The notes under the pieces: model-generated
The model's input: only the letters and a program-made list of their open reading frames with translations
What the model was told of the DNA's origin: nothing
Database searches by the model: none
Position numbers and translations under genes: made by a program
Shown here: positions 8,465 through 18,253 of the stretch, piece after piece
How positions within the stretch are numbered: position 1 is the first letter of the stretch
How the letters are laid out: each line of letters begins with the position of its first letter
Assembly (NCBI GenBank): GCA_028823855.1
Contig: JAPPFL010000024.1
Coordinates: 1-64,000, forward strand
Reading direction: 5' to 3'
From: Albidovulum sp.
GTDB lineage: Bacteria; Pseudomonadota; Alphaproteobacteria; Rhodobacterales; Rhodobacteraceae
DNA length: 64,000 nucleotides

Positions 8465-9346
8465 ATGTTGCCCTCGCATGGAAGGTATGACTTCTCACCG
8501 ATCACTCGAAGGCCCAAGTGGCGGTGGCCAGACGGCAGCGGTCTTGCTATATATATTGCGCTCAATGTCGAGCAATATGCGTTTGGAGAAGGATTAACCG
8601 AGGACTTGGTTCCCGGCATGAGCCAACCGGACGTCCTGAATGCTTCATGGCGCGAATATGGGACGCGCGTGGGGGCATGGCGCCTGATCGATTTGTTTCG
8701 CTCCTTCGATTTGCCGGCGACGATTCTGCTGAACAGCGCGGTCTGTCAAAGTCAGCCGGAACTCGTAGACTCCTTCGTTGCCCAGGGCTATGAAATCGCA
8801 TCGCATGGGCGAACCAATTCGGAAAGTCAGGCGGGCCTGCGTCCAAACGAGGAACGCAAGCTGATTGAAGAGGTTTCCGACGCTATCACCGAAAAAACCG
8901 GCAGCCGCCCGCGGGGATGGCTTGGACCGTGGTTGGGCGAGACGCTCCAAACGCCCGAATTGTTGAAATCGGCCGGGTATCACTATGTGCTCGACTGGTG
9001 CGCGGATGATCAGCCAATTTGGCTCCGCACCAATGAGGGATCGATCCTGTCCATTCCGTATTCACAAGAGATTAACGACAGTTCGGCAACAATTGGCCGC
9101 TACGTTGGGGCTTCGGAATTTGCAGACATGATCATTGATCAAGTCGATGAAATGATCGACCAGTCGTCCGAACATGCCCTTGCATTTGGCTTGGCACTCC
9201 ACACTAACATTGTCGGTCAGCCTTTCAGGCTGCGGCAACTCAGACGAGCCTTGGCACATATCGCCGCTCGCCGCGAACACGCTTGGATCACTCGAGCGTG
9301 CGACATTGCGAGCTACGTTTACGAAAAGCCCGAACGCGCGGTTTGA
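8465..9346 (+). CDS. PuuE-like polysaccharide deacetylase family protein
   Basis: A 293-residue NodB-fold hydrolase related to PuuE allantoinase. Visible family marks are the N-terminal R-Y-D-F-S-P-I ... R-P-K-W-R-W-P-D-G, His114 in S-H-G-R-T-N-S-E, the G-W-L-G-P-W segment, L-D-W-C-A-D-D-Q-P, and A-L-H-T-N-I-V-G-Q-P-F-R near the C-terminus. Members remove acyl groups or open ureide rings; which applies here is unknown. AAAGGA within the end of the upstream gene serves as its ribosome binding site, so the two genes are co-translated. Confidence 0.85.
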   Translation: MLPSHGRYDFSPITRRPKWRWPDGSGLAIYIALNVEQYAFGEGLTEDLVPGMSQPDVLNASWREYGTRVGAWRLIDLFRSFDLPATILLNSAVCQSQPELVDSFVAQGYEIASHGRTNSESQAGLRPNEERKLIEEVSDAITEKTGSRPRGWLGPWLGETLQTPELLKSAGYHYVLDWCADDQPIWLRTNEGSILSIPYSQEINDSSATIGRYVGASEFADMIIDQVDEMIDQSSEHALAFGLALHTNIVGQPFRLRQLRRALAHIAARREHAWITRACDIASYVYEKPERAV

Positions 9347-9580
9347 TGGCTCGCGTGTCGAAATCAAATAGCGTGGCGAATTGGCGCTGCGCGACTGTTC
9401 CACGATAACTCGTTGGCCTCTTGTTGCGGAATTACTTAGGAGCCCGATACATTGCTGGGGACCATGAATTCTGCGCGCGAGTACACTTGATTTCGATATG
9501 GATGAAACGACGACCATCGGCAGATCGACCTACCGAGTCATCTGCACCGGAGTAATTTCAAGAACTAGCGGGGAGAAGAC

Positions 9581-10774
9581 ATGATGGGAAGCGAAGATGA
9601 ATTGCAAACGCCATTGCTGGGTAAGGATTCGCCTCTTGACCGGCGCGCCAAGCGGCGCATACGCGATCTCTACGACCAAGAACAGCAAATTGCTATTCCG
9701 ACAAACGACGCTCTCGATCCCGAGAGGCGGAGGCGCGTCGATCTGACGATTACAGAAATCCAAGGTCAATCGGCAGCAATACAGAAAACGCTTGAAGAGG
9801 AGCGCCGAACTGTCTGCGACATAGCCCGGAAGATTTCTGGAACGCCCGTCAGGCAAATATACCTAGTTGGTTGCGGCGATTCTTTGTCCGCAATGTTTGG
9901 GGCACGGGCTCTCTACGAACAGCTCTTGGGGATAAAATGCGAGCCAATGCAGGCTTTGGATTTTGCCTACTACTTCAATCGACCTCTAGATCGCCGTACC
10001 CTCGTTGTCGGGTTGAGTTCAAGCGGGACAACGACACGCACAGTCGAGGCAATTCTGTTAGCGAAGGCGCTCGGCGCGAAAACGCTGGCACTGACCAACA
10101 CGCCGGAGTCTCCGCTAATGCAAGAATCCGACCACGGGTTGTTGGTCCACGCTGAGCGCAAGGGGTGGCCAACTCAGGCGAGCACGGCGGCTCTCGCACT
10201 GTTGTTCCAGTTTGCGATCGAATTTGCCGCATCTGCATCGGCCAAGACCCGCGAAATTCAATCACTGCAAATCGCCTTGGACGAAATCCCCGCGCTCGTC
10301 GACGATGTCACCAAGAAATGCAGCGAGTGCATTCGTAGGATTGCCCGGATTGAGGCTAGGAAACACCTGTATCTATTTTCGGGCGGAGGCGCGTCGTATT
10401 CGGCGGCATTTTTTGGCGCGGCAAAGATCAAGGAATGTACGCCGAACCATGCAATTGCCATACCGCTCGAGGAATTCCATCATTATAATTCGCAAAAAGA
10501 CGGTGACCCGCTTTTCTTAACAGCTCCGAGCGGCCCGACGATTCCACGAGCTCGCGACACGGCGGCTGAAGGAAAACGCCGAGGTGGCAATGTTTATTCG
10601 GTAACTAGCGAGGACGAAGAGTTGCTGGCGAATAGTTCCGATGAGGCAATCGCGTTGCCACGCATGTTGGAAACGCTCACGCCGCTCGTCTATGCCGTTC
10701 CAGCCCAGCTCTTCGCCTACTACGTTGGCAAGGAAAAGTTCCGAATAGCGGACGCGGAAAGGGCAGCCAATTGA
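9581..10774 (+). CDS. SIS-domain sugar isomerase/deglycase (GlmS/FrlB-like)
   Basis: A 397-residue protein with two SIS phosphosugar-binding folds (about residues 85-220 and 255-390). The first has V-G-C-G-D-S and S-S-S-G-T-T-T-R-T. The second has S-G-G-G-A-S-Y and the E-E-F-H-H-Y patch (297-302) in the place of the GlmS-type catalytic residues. There is no glutaminase domain, so it should act on a phosphorylated amino sugar or fructosamine rather than make glucosamine-6-phosphate. GGGGAG precedes the ATG. It overlaps the following sugar-kinase gene by four bases, which strongly suggests that the kinase supplies its substrate. Confidence 0.85.
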   Translation: MMGSEDELQTPLLGKDSPLDRRAKRRIRDLYDQEQQIAIPTNDALDPERRRRVDLTITEIQGQSAAIQKTLEEERRTVCDIARKISGTPVRQIYLVGCGDSLSAMFGARALYEQLLGIKCEPMQALDFAYYFNRPLDRRTLVVGLSSSGTTTRTVEAILLAKALGAKTLALTNTPESPLMQESDHGLLVHAERKGWPTQASTAALALLFQFAIEFAASASAKTREIQSLQIALDEIPALVDDVTKKCSECIRRIARIEARKHLYLFSGGGASYSAAFFGAAKIKECTPNHAIAIPLEEFHHYNSQKDGDPLFLTAPSGPTIPRARDTAAEGKRRGGNVYSVTSEDEELLANSSDEAIALPRMLETLTPLVYAVPAQLFAYYVGKEKFRIADAERAAN

Positions 10775-11691
10775 ACCCGCCGCGCTTGGTTTGTTTTGGC
10801 AATTTTTCGATCGACGATATTTTCCTTCCGGACGGCAATGAGCGGCGCGCGTGCGTTGGCGGCGACGCTGTGTTTGCGGCGTTGGGGGCTCGGCTGTGGG
10901 AACCGTCGACGGAAATAGTGGCGCCCGTCGGCAACGATTTGCCAGACGCAGTGTTGCAATCAATTGCAGACGCCGGATTCCGAGTGGATCTCTTGGGGCG
11001 GCGACCATATCCGACGCTTCACAATCGTGTAGTCTACGATTCTTGCGGTGGACGCGAGTGGACGCTCTTCGCGAGTGAAGAGATCTTTCATGAACTTTCG
11101 CCGCGCCCGTCGGACATTCCGGAACAATTCCTCGAGGCGGATGCGTTTCTGGTACTTGCGATGACCCTAACGGCTCAAGAAACTCTGTTAGAGTTCCTTA
11201 GGAAAAGTACAAGGGCTGTACTGGCTCTTGACCTTCAGGAGGACTACATATTCGGAAACGAGGACAGAATCCTCAAGCTGTTGACGAAAACAGATATTTT
11301 TCTGCCGAGTGCTGAGGAGGTTCATCGGCTCATAGGGATTGATGACTGGTCGAGCGCTGCGCGCTATTTTGCATCCCTTGGTCCGTCATTAGTAATCATA
11401 AAACTCGGAAACGAGGGCTGCCTAGTATTCGATGCGAATCAGGATACAGTGTTACAAATTCCTCCCTTTACAGTATCGGACATTCTGGACACGACAGGAG
11501 CCGGCGACAGTTTCTGCGGAGGATTCGTTGCCGCCCTGACCGGAAAGCGCTGGAATGTAAAAAAAGCCGCAAGGGCCGGAGCCATCTCCGCTTCATATGC
11601 AATTGCAAGCTATGGAATTGATTCTCTTTTGGCTGCAACTGCAAAAAATGCCATGCGGCAACTTGCGACTTGGCGCCCATCAACGGGATGA
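10771..11691 (+). CDS. PfkB-family carbohydrate kinase
   Basis: A 306-residue ribokinase-fold kinase. The N-terminal substrate motif V-G-G-D-A-V-F is at about residues 29-35 and the C-terminal D-T-T-G-A-G-D-S-F motif at 240-248, with Asp246 as the catalytic base. Translation starts at a TTG overlapping the TGA of the SIS gene. Kinase plus SIS isomerase is the arrangement of fructosamine pathways, in which FrlD phosphorylates and FrlB splits fructoselysine. That link is by analogy only; the neighbours here are ureide- and amide-type hydrolases. Confidence 0.87.
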   Translation: MNPPRLVCFGNFSIDDIFLPDGNERRACVGGDAVFAALGARLWEPSTEIVAPVGNDLPDAVLQSIADAGFRVDLLGRRPYPTLHNRVVYDSCGGREWTLFASEEIFHELSPRPSDIPEQFLEADAFLVLAMTLTAQETLLEFLRKSTRAVLALDLQEDYIFGNEDRILKLLTKTDIFLPSAEEVHRLIGIDDWSSAARYFASLGPSLVIIKLGNEGCLVFDANQDTVLQIPPFTVSDILDTTGAGDSFCGGFVAALTGKRWNVKKAARAGAISASYAIASYGIDSLLAATAKNAMRQLATWRPSTG

Positions 11692-11925
11692 GCAGAAACA
11701 CGACGCTTCACTGATTTCCCGGCCCTTGCCTGCTCCCGGGCGACGTCGCCGAAGACCGCGTCCTCCAGTCTCGGCAGGATTCTCGGCCTCGGCCTTTCAG
11801 TGCCGAGTGAATACTCCCCAATTATGACGATGTAACATTCTCCAGTTTCCGAGTTGATGGATTGATCCGGCGGACGCGCCCACCGGATCAAAGTCGGCAA
11901 GAATAACCGCCTGAACAATGAGCCG

Positions 11926-12180
11926 ATGGAGCAAGTGGCCAGATTGAGGATGATCGTTGTAATTCACGACTTGACTAGACAGGGCCAATCGATCAGCGCG
12001 ATCGTGCGCAATGCCCGACTGGACCGCAAGACGGTCCGAGAAGATATCTAGAACTATCGCTCGATGGCTTGCGCAATGGCCCGCGTTCGCCGCGCATGCG
12101 GCTGGTTGAGCTCTGCGAGGAGTGTCTTCGCCAGAAGATCGCAGCCTGCCCCGGCCTATCCGGCCGGCGGATCTCGACTG
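11926..12180 (+). mobile_element. Remnant of an IS21-like transposase (IstA N-terminus)
   Basis: A 41-codon frame opens at ATG 11926 and ends at TAG 12049. It contains a helix-turn-helix (R-Q-G-Q-S-I-S-A-I-V-R-N-A-R-L-D-R-K-T-V-R) like that of IS21-family IstA. A little further, in another frame, K-I-A-A-C-P-G-L-S-G-R-R resembles the next IstA segment. No catalytic domain, IstB or end repeats were found. The DNA is G+C-rich compared with its flanks. Confidence 0.45.
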
Positions 12181-12903
12181 GATCTTGGCCCTGAAGACCG
12201 CCGACATTCGGAAACTGCTGCGGGCGCGCGGAGCCGGCGATTCCCGAGCGCCCCCCGGCCATAGCGTAGCGGCTGACGAAGCTGCGGGAGCGCGCTTGGC
12301 CATCTGGGGATCGATCTCTCGAAGACGGTTGCCCTGTAGTTGACCGGCCGGAAAGGCGAAATCCGGGCGATTCGGGTAGTTATCGCAGGGGTTTTCTCTA
12401 TTTCATTCGCGTGAAGTTCAGGTCAAAACACGGCGGCGTCTTGCGAGATAACTCGGTCGAACATCGACACGAGCAGGCTTCATTCCAAAGGCTTCGCAAT
12501 CAGCGAAAACATCCGATCCATCAGCTTGCTCCTCGCAGATCGTAGTTTGATCAGATGAAGAGCGTCTTCGAATTCCCGAAATCCGACTCACTGCCGAACA
12601 GGCTTTTCGACGCTGGCGTGATAGTCGGGTGTACCGTTATCGAAGCGAGAAGCGAGTTCATACGGCGGAACTGCAATATCGCTTCGATCATGGATTGGGA
12701 ACGGGCGGCCATTCTGAAAAGATACATGATCCAGGTTCGGTGCGTAGATTTGAACTTGCCTAAGTATTGCCGGCGCTTACAATTGCACCCTTTCTATCGT
12801 GAACTCCGAGCCTTTTTGCAAATTTTTAATCTAGGACCTGTGCGAGAAATCGGAATTCGCGCGACGAGGGCGCTACGGCGCTAAGCAGTTAATAGGCAAA
12901 AAC
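12181..12903 (+). other. Intergenic stretch without recognisable gene
   Basis: The first part probably continues the transposase remnant. A 109-codon open frame at 12555-12884 has no recognisable domain and no good ribosome binding site, and is not called as a gene. Confidence 0.4.
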
Positions 12904-13488
12904 TTGGGAAAATCCATCCGCCGGGTTGTAACCGGACATGACAGCAATGGAAAAGCAATCGTCGTATCGGACGATGCTGCAACTCAAATCTTGGAACGCG
13001 AAAGCCGACCGGGCGTTACACTTACAAACCTCTGGCTGAGCGACGTTGTGCCGGCTGAATACGACGGGCCTGTTGAAACTTGCACGGGACCGTTTATCTT
13101 GCATCCGCTGGAGGGCGGGTGCGTCTTTCGCACCGTCGAGTTTAAACCGGAAGACCCTGAAGTACTAGCTAATATCGACGGAAAGGCGGCTTTCGCCGAA
13201 ATGAATGCCGACCAGTGCATTGTTGAAGGTGCCCGGCATCCATTCATGCACAGAACCGACAGTTTGGATTTTGCAGTCGTGGTTCAGGGCGAGATATTCA
13301 TGCTTCTCGACGATGACGAGGTCCACCTATCGTCTGGAGATGTTGTCATTCAGCGCGGGACCAACCACGCTTGGTCAAATCGCGGCACCGAAAGCTGCAT
13401 CATAGCTTTTATTCTAGTCGACGGAGTAACTCGCCAGCACGCGTCGGGGGAGAGAAGGCGAGGTGTTCCCGATCGCACGAAATGTTAA
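12904..13488 (+). CDS. Cupin-domain protein
   Basis: A 194-residue protein with a single cupin barrel at about 112-170. It carries the double motif R-H-P-F-M-H-R-T ... V-V-V-Q-G-E-I and G-D-V-V-I-Q-R-G-T-N-H-A-W-S-N-R. His112, His116, Glu130 and His155 are candidate metal ligands. Proteins with this pattern are often annotated as cupin oxidoreductases or regulators next to catabolic genes; the function is unknown. The start is a TTG with a weak ribosome binding site, chosen because homologues start at about this distance before the barrel. The next gene is a LysR regulator. Confidence 0.75.
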   Translation: MGKSIRRVVTGHDSNGKAIVVSDDAATQILERESRPGVTLTNLWLSDVVPAEYDGPVETCTGPFILHPLEGGCVFRTVEFKPEDPEVLANIDGKAAFAEMNADQCIVEGARHPFMHRTDSLDFAVVVQGEIFMLLDDDEVHLSSGDVVIQRGTNHAWSNRGTESCIIAFILVDGVTRQHASGERRRGVPDRTKC

Positions 13489-14007
13489 ATCTCTCCCTCT
13501 CCGTTCGGTTCGGCTTGCGTAAATCTGTTCTATTGAACAGTTTTCTGTTGCTAGGAGGCCTAGCCGGGATGCGACACTGTCGGCCAAGTGTAATCCAGAT
13601 AAAGCGGATTGAATTGATGCCGTTTCTTGGCCGGATAAAGGGTTTGGCCTGCGTTTCGACGCAATGTAGCTGCGAGGATATGCTCTGCCGGTTGGCGATT
13701 GCGCGACTGTAATTCCCGCATCGCGGTCAATCTGCGTTCGGAAACGTGGAATATTCGAGGCCGATGTCGATATCACCGCATCTCGGCCAACAAATGAGCA
13801 ATTTCGAGACTGAGGCGTTGCAACATGCGGCACTGGACCATTCTACTTCGGTGTCGGATTTTGCCCAAGATCCTGCGAAGCTCGCTCGCAACTTAGTAAT
13901 TCGCCGCGATTCCGGTAGTTCAAGAACCAAGGCGAAAAGTCTCCGTCGCGACGGCGATTGAATTCGACGATTCTGCATGCGCTAATGGTACGAAAGGGCC
14001 CCCAGCT
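13489..14007 (+). other. Intergenic region upstream of the LysR gene, no gene seen
   Basis: 519 bases with no supported coding region on either strand. It probably contains the lysR promoter. Confidence 0.4.
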
Positions 14008-14943
14008 ATGTTTTCTCACGCCATATCGCGAGTACGCCTGCGACAACTAAGGCATCTTGTAGCGGTAGCGGAAAGCGGTAGCATTCGTTCCGCGGCTCAA
14101 AGGCTTGCAATGGGCCAGCCCGCGCTTAGTCGCTCATTGCGTTCAATTGAGGATCAGTTGCAAGTTAAAATAATGGAACGAGGCCCAAAGGGCATTGTTT
14201 TAACCAAGTTTGGCGAGATACTATGCAGTTACGCGAGGAATATCGATACAAATCTCAGGTTCGCCGCCGAAGAATTCGAAGAAGTTCACGGTAGCAGGGG
14301 AGGAAGAATTCGGCTGGGGATTGGCCCCTACGAAGGATTTACGATTGCGCATCGCGCAATTGGCAATATGTTCAAACGTCGACCAGATCTAGAGATCGCG
14401 ATCTTCGAAGGCGATTACGACGCACTTTCTGAGAAACTTCTGGGAGGCGAAATCGATCTAATTCTTGGTCCCGCAGCGGTAGGCGAGGTGGCCCAAGGGT
14501 TGAAGTGGGAGGTGCTCGCTCATACCCGTCCAGTCCTAGTGGTCCGCAGCAATCATCCGCTCGCAGAGGACGTTAAGGTCGATTTACAGACGCTTGCGGC
14601 CGCCGACTGGATCTTGTCTATCGAAGGAACAAATTCAAGGGCGCGCATCAATGAAATCTTTCGGCGGCATGGCCTGGAACCGCCGTCAGGTCCAATCAGC
14701 GCGTATCCGTCCTTGACCGCGCTTGAACTCGTCAAAAAACTAGACGTTGTAGCACTTCTTCCCAGGAAGCTTGTAGAAAAGGACAGGAAGGCCGGATTGA
14801 TACGCGCTATTCCGTTAGTCAGCGAAGATTTTCATTTGCCGGTCCGTCTTACCACGCGAAAGTTCGGGCGGTTGTCGCCCGCGTGCAGGGGAATGATCAG
14901 CGAGATAAAATTGGTATGTGAAGAAATCGGCGACCAGCTTTGA
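14008..14943 (+). CDS. LysR-family transcriptional regulator
   Basis: A 311-residue regulator. The N-terminal winged helix-turn-helix (about residues 9-66) has F/L-x-A-V-A-E-S-G-S-I-R-S-A-A-Q-R-L and Q-P-A-L-S-R-S-L-R-S-I-E-D-Q-L. The C-terminal periplasmic-binding-like effector domain (about 95-300) contains a G-x-x-D-L-I-L-G-P region. It follows the cupin gene and lies between the amidohydrolase/kinase cluster and the dipeptide transporter cluster, and could control either. Target and inducer are unknown. Confidence 0.92.
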   Translation: MFSHAISRVRLRQLRHLVAVAESGSIRSAAQRLAMGQPALSRSLRSIEDQLQVKIMERGPKGIVLTKFGEILCSYARNIDTNLRFAAEEFEEVHGSRGGRIRLGIGPYEGFTIAHRAIGNMFKRRPDLEIAIFEGDYDALSEKLLGGEIDLILGPAAVGEVAQGLKWEVLAHTRPVLVVRSNHPLAEDVKVDLQTLAAADWILSIEGTNSRARINEIFRRHGLEPPSGPISAYPSLTALELVKKLDVVALLPRKLVEKDRKAGLIRAIPLVSEDFHLPVRLTTRKFGRLSPACRGMISEIKLVCEEIGDQL

Positions 14944-16595
14944 GAAGCTAAGAGCGGATATGCGAACCGATGCCCGTTAAAAGGAATTGCCGGCGTTGGA
15001 AATCAATCGGCCACCGAACGTGCAACGGTGCCGAATTGGGGACGGAATAGCAATTCCTATCGATTTTGAATCAAATTGCGCATTTTCCGGATTTCCATAA
15101 TTTAATTTGGCTCAGTCGATTGCAATCAGGGGCTCGGCCGATACTCCGTTTGTCGAAAAAAGTGTGCTGCCGAAGCGAAGCTGGCCATTGGCCATGATGC
15201 CGCGACCGTGTTTGGTCCGCATTGTCCGAGGGGCCGCAAGCCACGCCCGCGAAATCGGTTTGCGACGCGCGATACGCCAAGTCCGCTCATCCGCCCGATT
15301 CCTGAGGCAATGACGAACGCGCATTGGGAACATCGTGGCACCGCGCTGCGAAGCCCGGTGAACTCCTTGCCGTTTGACGAGGCGAAGCCGCCGGCAAATT
15401 CATGCCGCTGACTATTGCGGCCTTGCGCGCCGTAACGCATTTCGCCAGCAATTCGTTCCGGACGAACGAACCGGAAGATGCCCGTTTGCGTGGCGGACGC
15501 CTCGCTTTCGGTGCGGAACCGGGCAAGAGAAAGTAGCAAATGCTGCGGCACGCGGTATTTTCGCTCATGCGGTCGATCCTTCGGCGCGATGTTCGTTAAG
15601 AGACGGGAATCTGTAGTTTGCTGCCGACGCGCAGTACGTCCGCCGCGGATTTGTCAATGTAATCTGGCAACGTGTGCAAAATATGCGTCGGCTGAACGGC
15701 GCCTTTCGAAATAGCTTCCGACATTTGCGCTCTCTTTTTCAATTGATGATCAATTTGGCGGCAGTCGTTCGTTGAGGCCGTTTCGTATGAATTGCGATTC
15801 CATTGACGTTAAAGCGAAAAAGTCTTGAATTCGCGTAAGGCTGCGCTGGGACGCAGAACCGTGGCCAGGGCATGTTTTCGAGTGAGATTTTCTTCGTTTA
15901 GTCGGTATCTGGCTAGGTAGAACCCAAATGAAAGAGTCCGATTCTTTAGCTGGTTCCGGGAAAAGACTGCCGCAATTATTTGACCAATTAATCATCGGTG
16001 GCTGGAAACCGCGAGCGGCCCGGCTCAAGAAATCTCGAAACAAGCATATGCAAAAATTGGCATACCCATAGCAAAAAAAGTGCTTGGATTGCATCTATTG
16101 GCACTCTAATGTCCATGAAATTCGGGAGAGACTCGCCTTGGCTTTCCAGGCGGGCGAATGAGTCTTTTTTTGGCAACGGAGGCCGCATAGGGTGGAATTC
16201 CACGCGAAAACCCGCGAATTCGGAGGAAATCTTCACTCCGGAATTGCTTTTCGAGTACCAAGCTTCGGTTTCTCGCGGATGGCGAAGCTAAATTGCCGAC
16301 GCACCGACGAGCGCGACTTATTGGATTCCGGAGGAATGATCGCTAGGGAACGGCAATATGGGAATGTAAACTCCAGCCAACGGTTCCGAAGGCCGGACTC
16401 GATGCCGGCTGCTCGAAGCGAATGCACTCCTTCGGGGCCGAATTTCCTTAGCCGGCCAGATTTAAGGCGCGTCCCTAATATCAAAGGCGATAGGTCGGCA
16501 ACAGGGGCCTAACCGCCGCCAGAAGCGAGTGCAAGTTTCCGCCCAAGTACTCGGAATTGAATAACTTTCGTTACGACACAAAGGAGGAGAACCTC
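14944..16595 (+). other. 1.65-kb stretch without a supported gene
   Basis: Several short overlapping open frames on both strands (for example 15126-15568, minus) lack ribosome binding sites and recognisable domains, and no frame stays open. It looks like fully decayed coding DNA. The last part should hold the promoter of the binding-protein gene that follows. Confidence 0.5.
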
Positions 16596-18185
16596 ATGAA
16601 AAAGCGAATATTTTTCCGGAACGGTCTGTTAGCCGGCGTTTCTGCCCTCTTTGTAGGTCTGGCTGCGTCGCAAGGGGCTATCGCAGACGAAATGCCCGCC
16701 CGTGGCGGCAAGCTCGTAGTCGGGCTGCAGCAGGACATTGCCGGTTTCGACAACTTCAAAGTACTTAGCTTTGCTTACTTTCGGCAGTATATCCTGCAGG
16801 CGATCTATGAGCGAATGTTCGAGGTCGACGGCGACACCTTGGAAATCAAGCCTGTTCAAGCTCTCTCTGCTACTCCAAGCGCCGACTATAAGACTTGGCG
16901 AGTGGTACTGCGCCAAGGTGTGAAATTCTCTAACGGCGAGGACATGAATGCCGATGCGTACGTAGTTCACTTCGACCGTCTTTTGAATGGCAATGAAGGC
17001 CAATTCGCCGGACGCTATCGTCGGCTTATGGGTCCGCACCTAATGGGCGTCGAAAAGATCGACGACTACACCGTCGACTTTAAATTCCAAATCCCAAATC
17101 CGGGTTTCAAGGATATGGCGGCGCAGCCAAATATGGCTTGGTGGATCACCGCGCCGAAATACCTCATGGACAACAAGGATAAGCCCGAATTCAACGAGTC
17201 GCCGGTGGGAGCGGGTCCATACATGCTGGACGAATGGCGCGACGGCGCCTATGTGCGCCTTGTCCGCAACCCCCATTATTGGGACGAGGACGCACAGCAT
17301 CTCGATGAATTGACGTTTTTGTTCATTCCGCCTGAAGTCAACCGGGTAAACGCTCTTAAGGCCGGAGACGTCGACCTCATTTACGTAACGAGGGGTTTCA
17401 TCCCAGATCTTGAAGAGGATCCCGAAATAACGGTGGTGTCGGGTCCAAGGCTTTCCGTCGGCCAGGCAATCGGATTCAACCATTCCAAGCCGCCATTTGA
17501 CGACATTCGGGTTCGAAGAGCGCTCATCCATGCACTTGATCGCCAGAAGGTAACATGCGCGCACACCGGCATTTGCCGTGATCGCGCCGAGAACGACATG
17601 TACGGAGAAGGCCATCCTTGGGCTTGCCCGGATGTCGTGTGGCCGGAATACGACCCCGAGAAGGCGAAAGCGCTTGTTGAAGAGTATGTGGCCGAAACGG
17701 GATCGCCCTTGACGTTCAACGTAGACCACTTTCCCGATGCTTGGGCTGAGAAATCGGTAACCGCAATGATCGACATGTGGCGACAAGTCGGCATAGAAGC
17801 GACGCAAAAGGCTGGACCGCGTGGCCCGGGATTCATTCGTCCGCTACTGGCTGGCGAGTTTGACATCTTCACATTCGTCGAAAATTTCTCAAATGCGGAC
17901 CCGAGTTTGGTCGCGACCCGATTCCATTCGCAGCATCCGTCGAGCCGGCAATTCCACCTCGCGAATCCGCGCATCGATGCGGCCATAGAAAAGCTTCAGG
18001 CTTCGACGGGCCGCGACGAGCGTTACGCGGCGAGTTGCGAATATCAGCAGGTTTTGGCGGACGAAGCCGCGCTTATTATGTATGATCATCCGAGAAAGCA
18101 CATTGCCTTCAGGAGTAACGTCAAAGGGGCGACGCAGCCGTTTGGCTCCTCATTTGACGTGCACCGACTCTGGGTGGACGAGTAA
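16596..18185 (+). CDS. Peptide/nickel-type ABC transporter substrate-binding protein (family 5)
   Basis: A 529-residue DppA/OppA-like periplasmic protein. The ATG at 16596 follows AAAGGAGGAGAA and gives a clean signal peptide (M-K-K-R ... A-S-Q-G-A-I-A-D), so I prefer it to an open frame 13 codons longer. The body shows the family pattern W-R-V-V-L-R-Q-G-V-K-F-S-N-G near residue 110 and the P-F-D-D-I-R-V-R-R-A-L segment. It probably feeds the dppBCDF-like permease encoded on the other strand at 19.9-24.2 kb. A GC-rich stem-loop lies directly after the stop. Confidence 0.93.
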   Translation: MKKRIFFRNGLLAGVSALFVGLAASQGAIADEMPARGGKLVVGLQQDIAGFDNFKVLSFAYFRQYILQAIYERMFEVDGDTLEIKPVQALSATPSADYKTWRVVLRQGVKFSNGEDMNADAYVVHFDRLLNGNEGQFAGRYRRLMGPHLMGVEKIDDYTVDFKFQIPNPGFKDMAAQPNMAWWITAPKYLMDNKDKPEFNESPVGAGPYMLDEWRDGAYVRLVRNPHYWDEDAQHLDELTFLFIPPEVNRVNALKAGDVDLIYVTRGFIPDLEEDPEITVVSGPRLSVGQAIGFNHSKPPFDDIRVRRALIHALDRQKVTCAHTGICRDRAENDMYGEGHPWACPDVVWPEYDPEKAKALVEEYVAETGSPLTFNVDHFPDAWAEKSVTAMIDMWRQVGIEATQKAGPRGPGFIRPLLAGEFDIFTFVENFSNADPSLVATRFHSQHPSSRQFHLANPRIDAAIEKLQASTGRDERYAASCEYQQVLADEAALIMYDHPRKHIAFRSNVKGATQPFGSSFDVHRLWVDE

Positions 18186-18194
18186 CCGTATATA

Positions 18195-18229
18195 GTTGTT
18201 GGGGCTCGAGAAAATCGGGTCCCCGCAAC
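18195..18229 (+). terminator. Stem-loop between binding-protein and amidohydrolase genes
   Basis: GTTG-TT-GGGG pairs with CCCC-G-CAAC around a 16-base loop. There is no T tract, so it is more likely an mRNA-stabilising or partial termination hairpin that keeps binding-protein expression above that of the downstream gene. Confidence 0.4.
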
Positions 18230-18253
18230 TCGATCATTCATCGGGAAAACGAC

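Noticed and set aside
12555-12884. 109-codon open frame upstream of the cupin gene
   Set aside because: No ribosome binding site and no recognisable domain, and it lies next to transposase debris. Not supported as a gene.
17040-17986. Minus-strand open frames opposite the family-5 binding protein
   Set aside because: Shadows of an intact, well-recognised gene.
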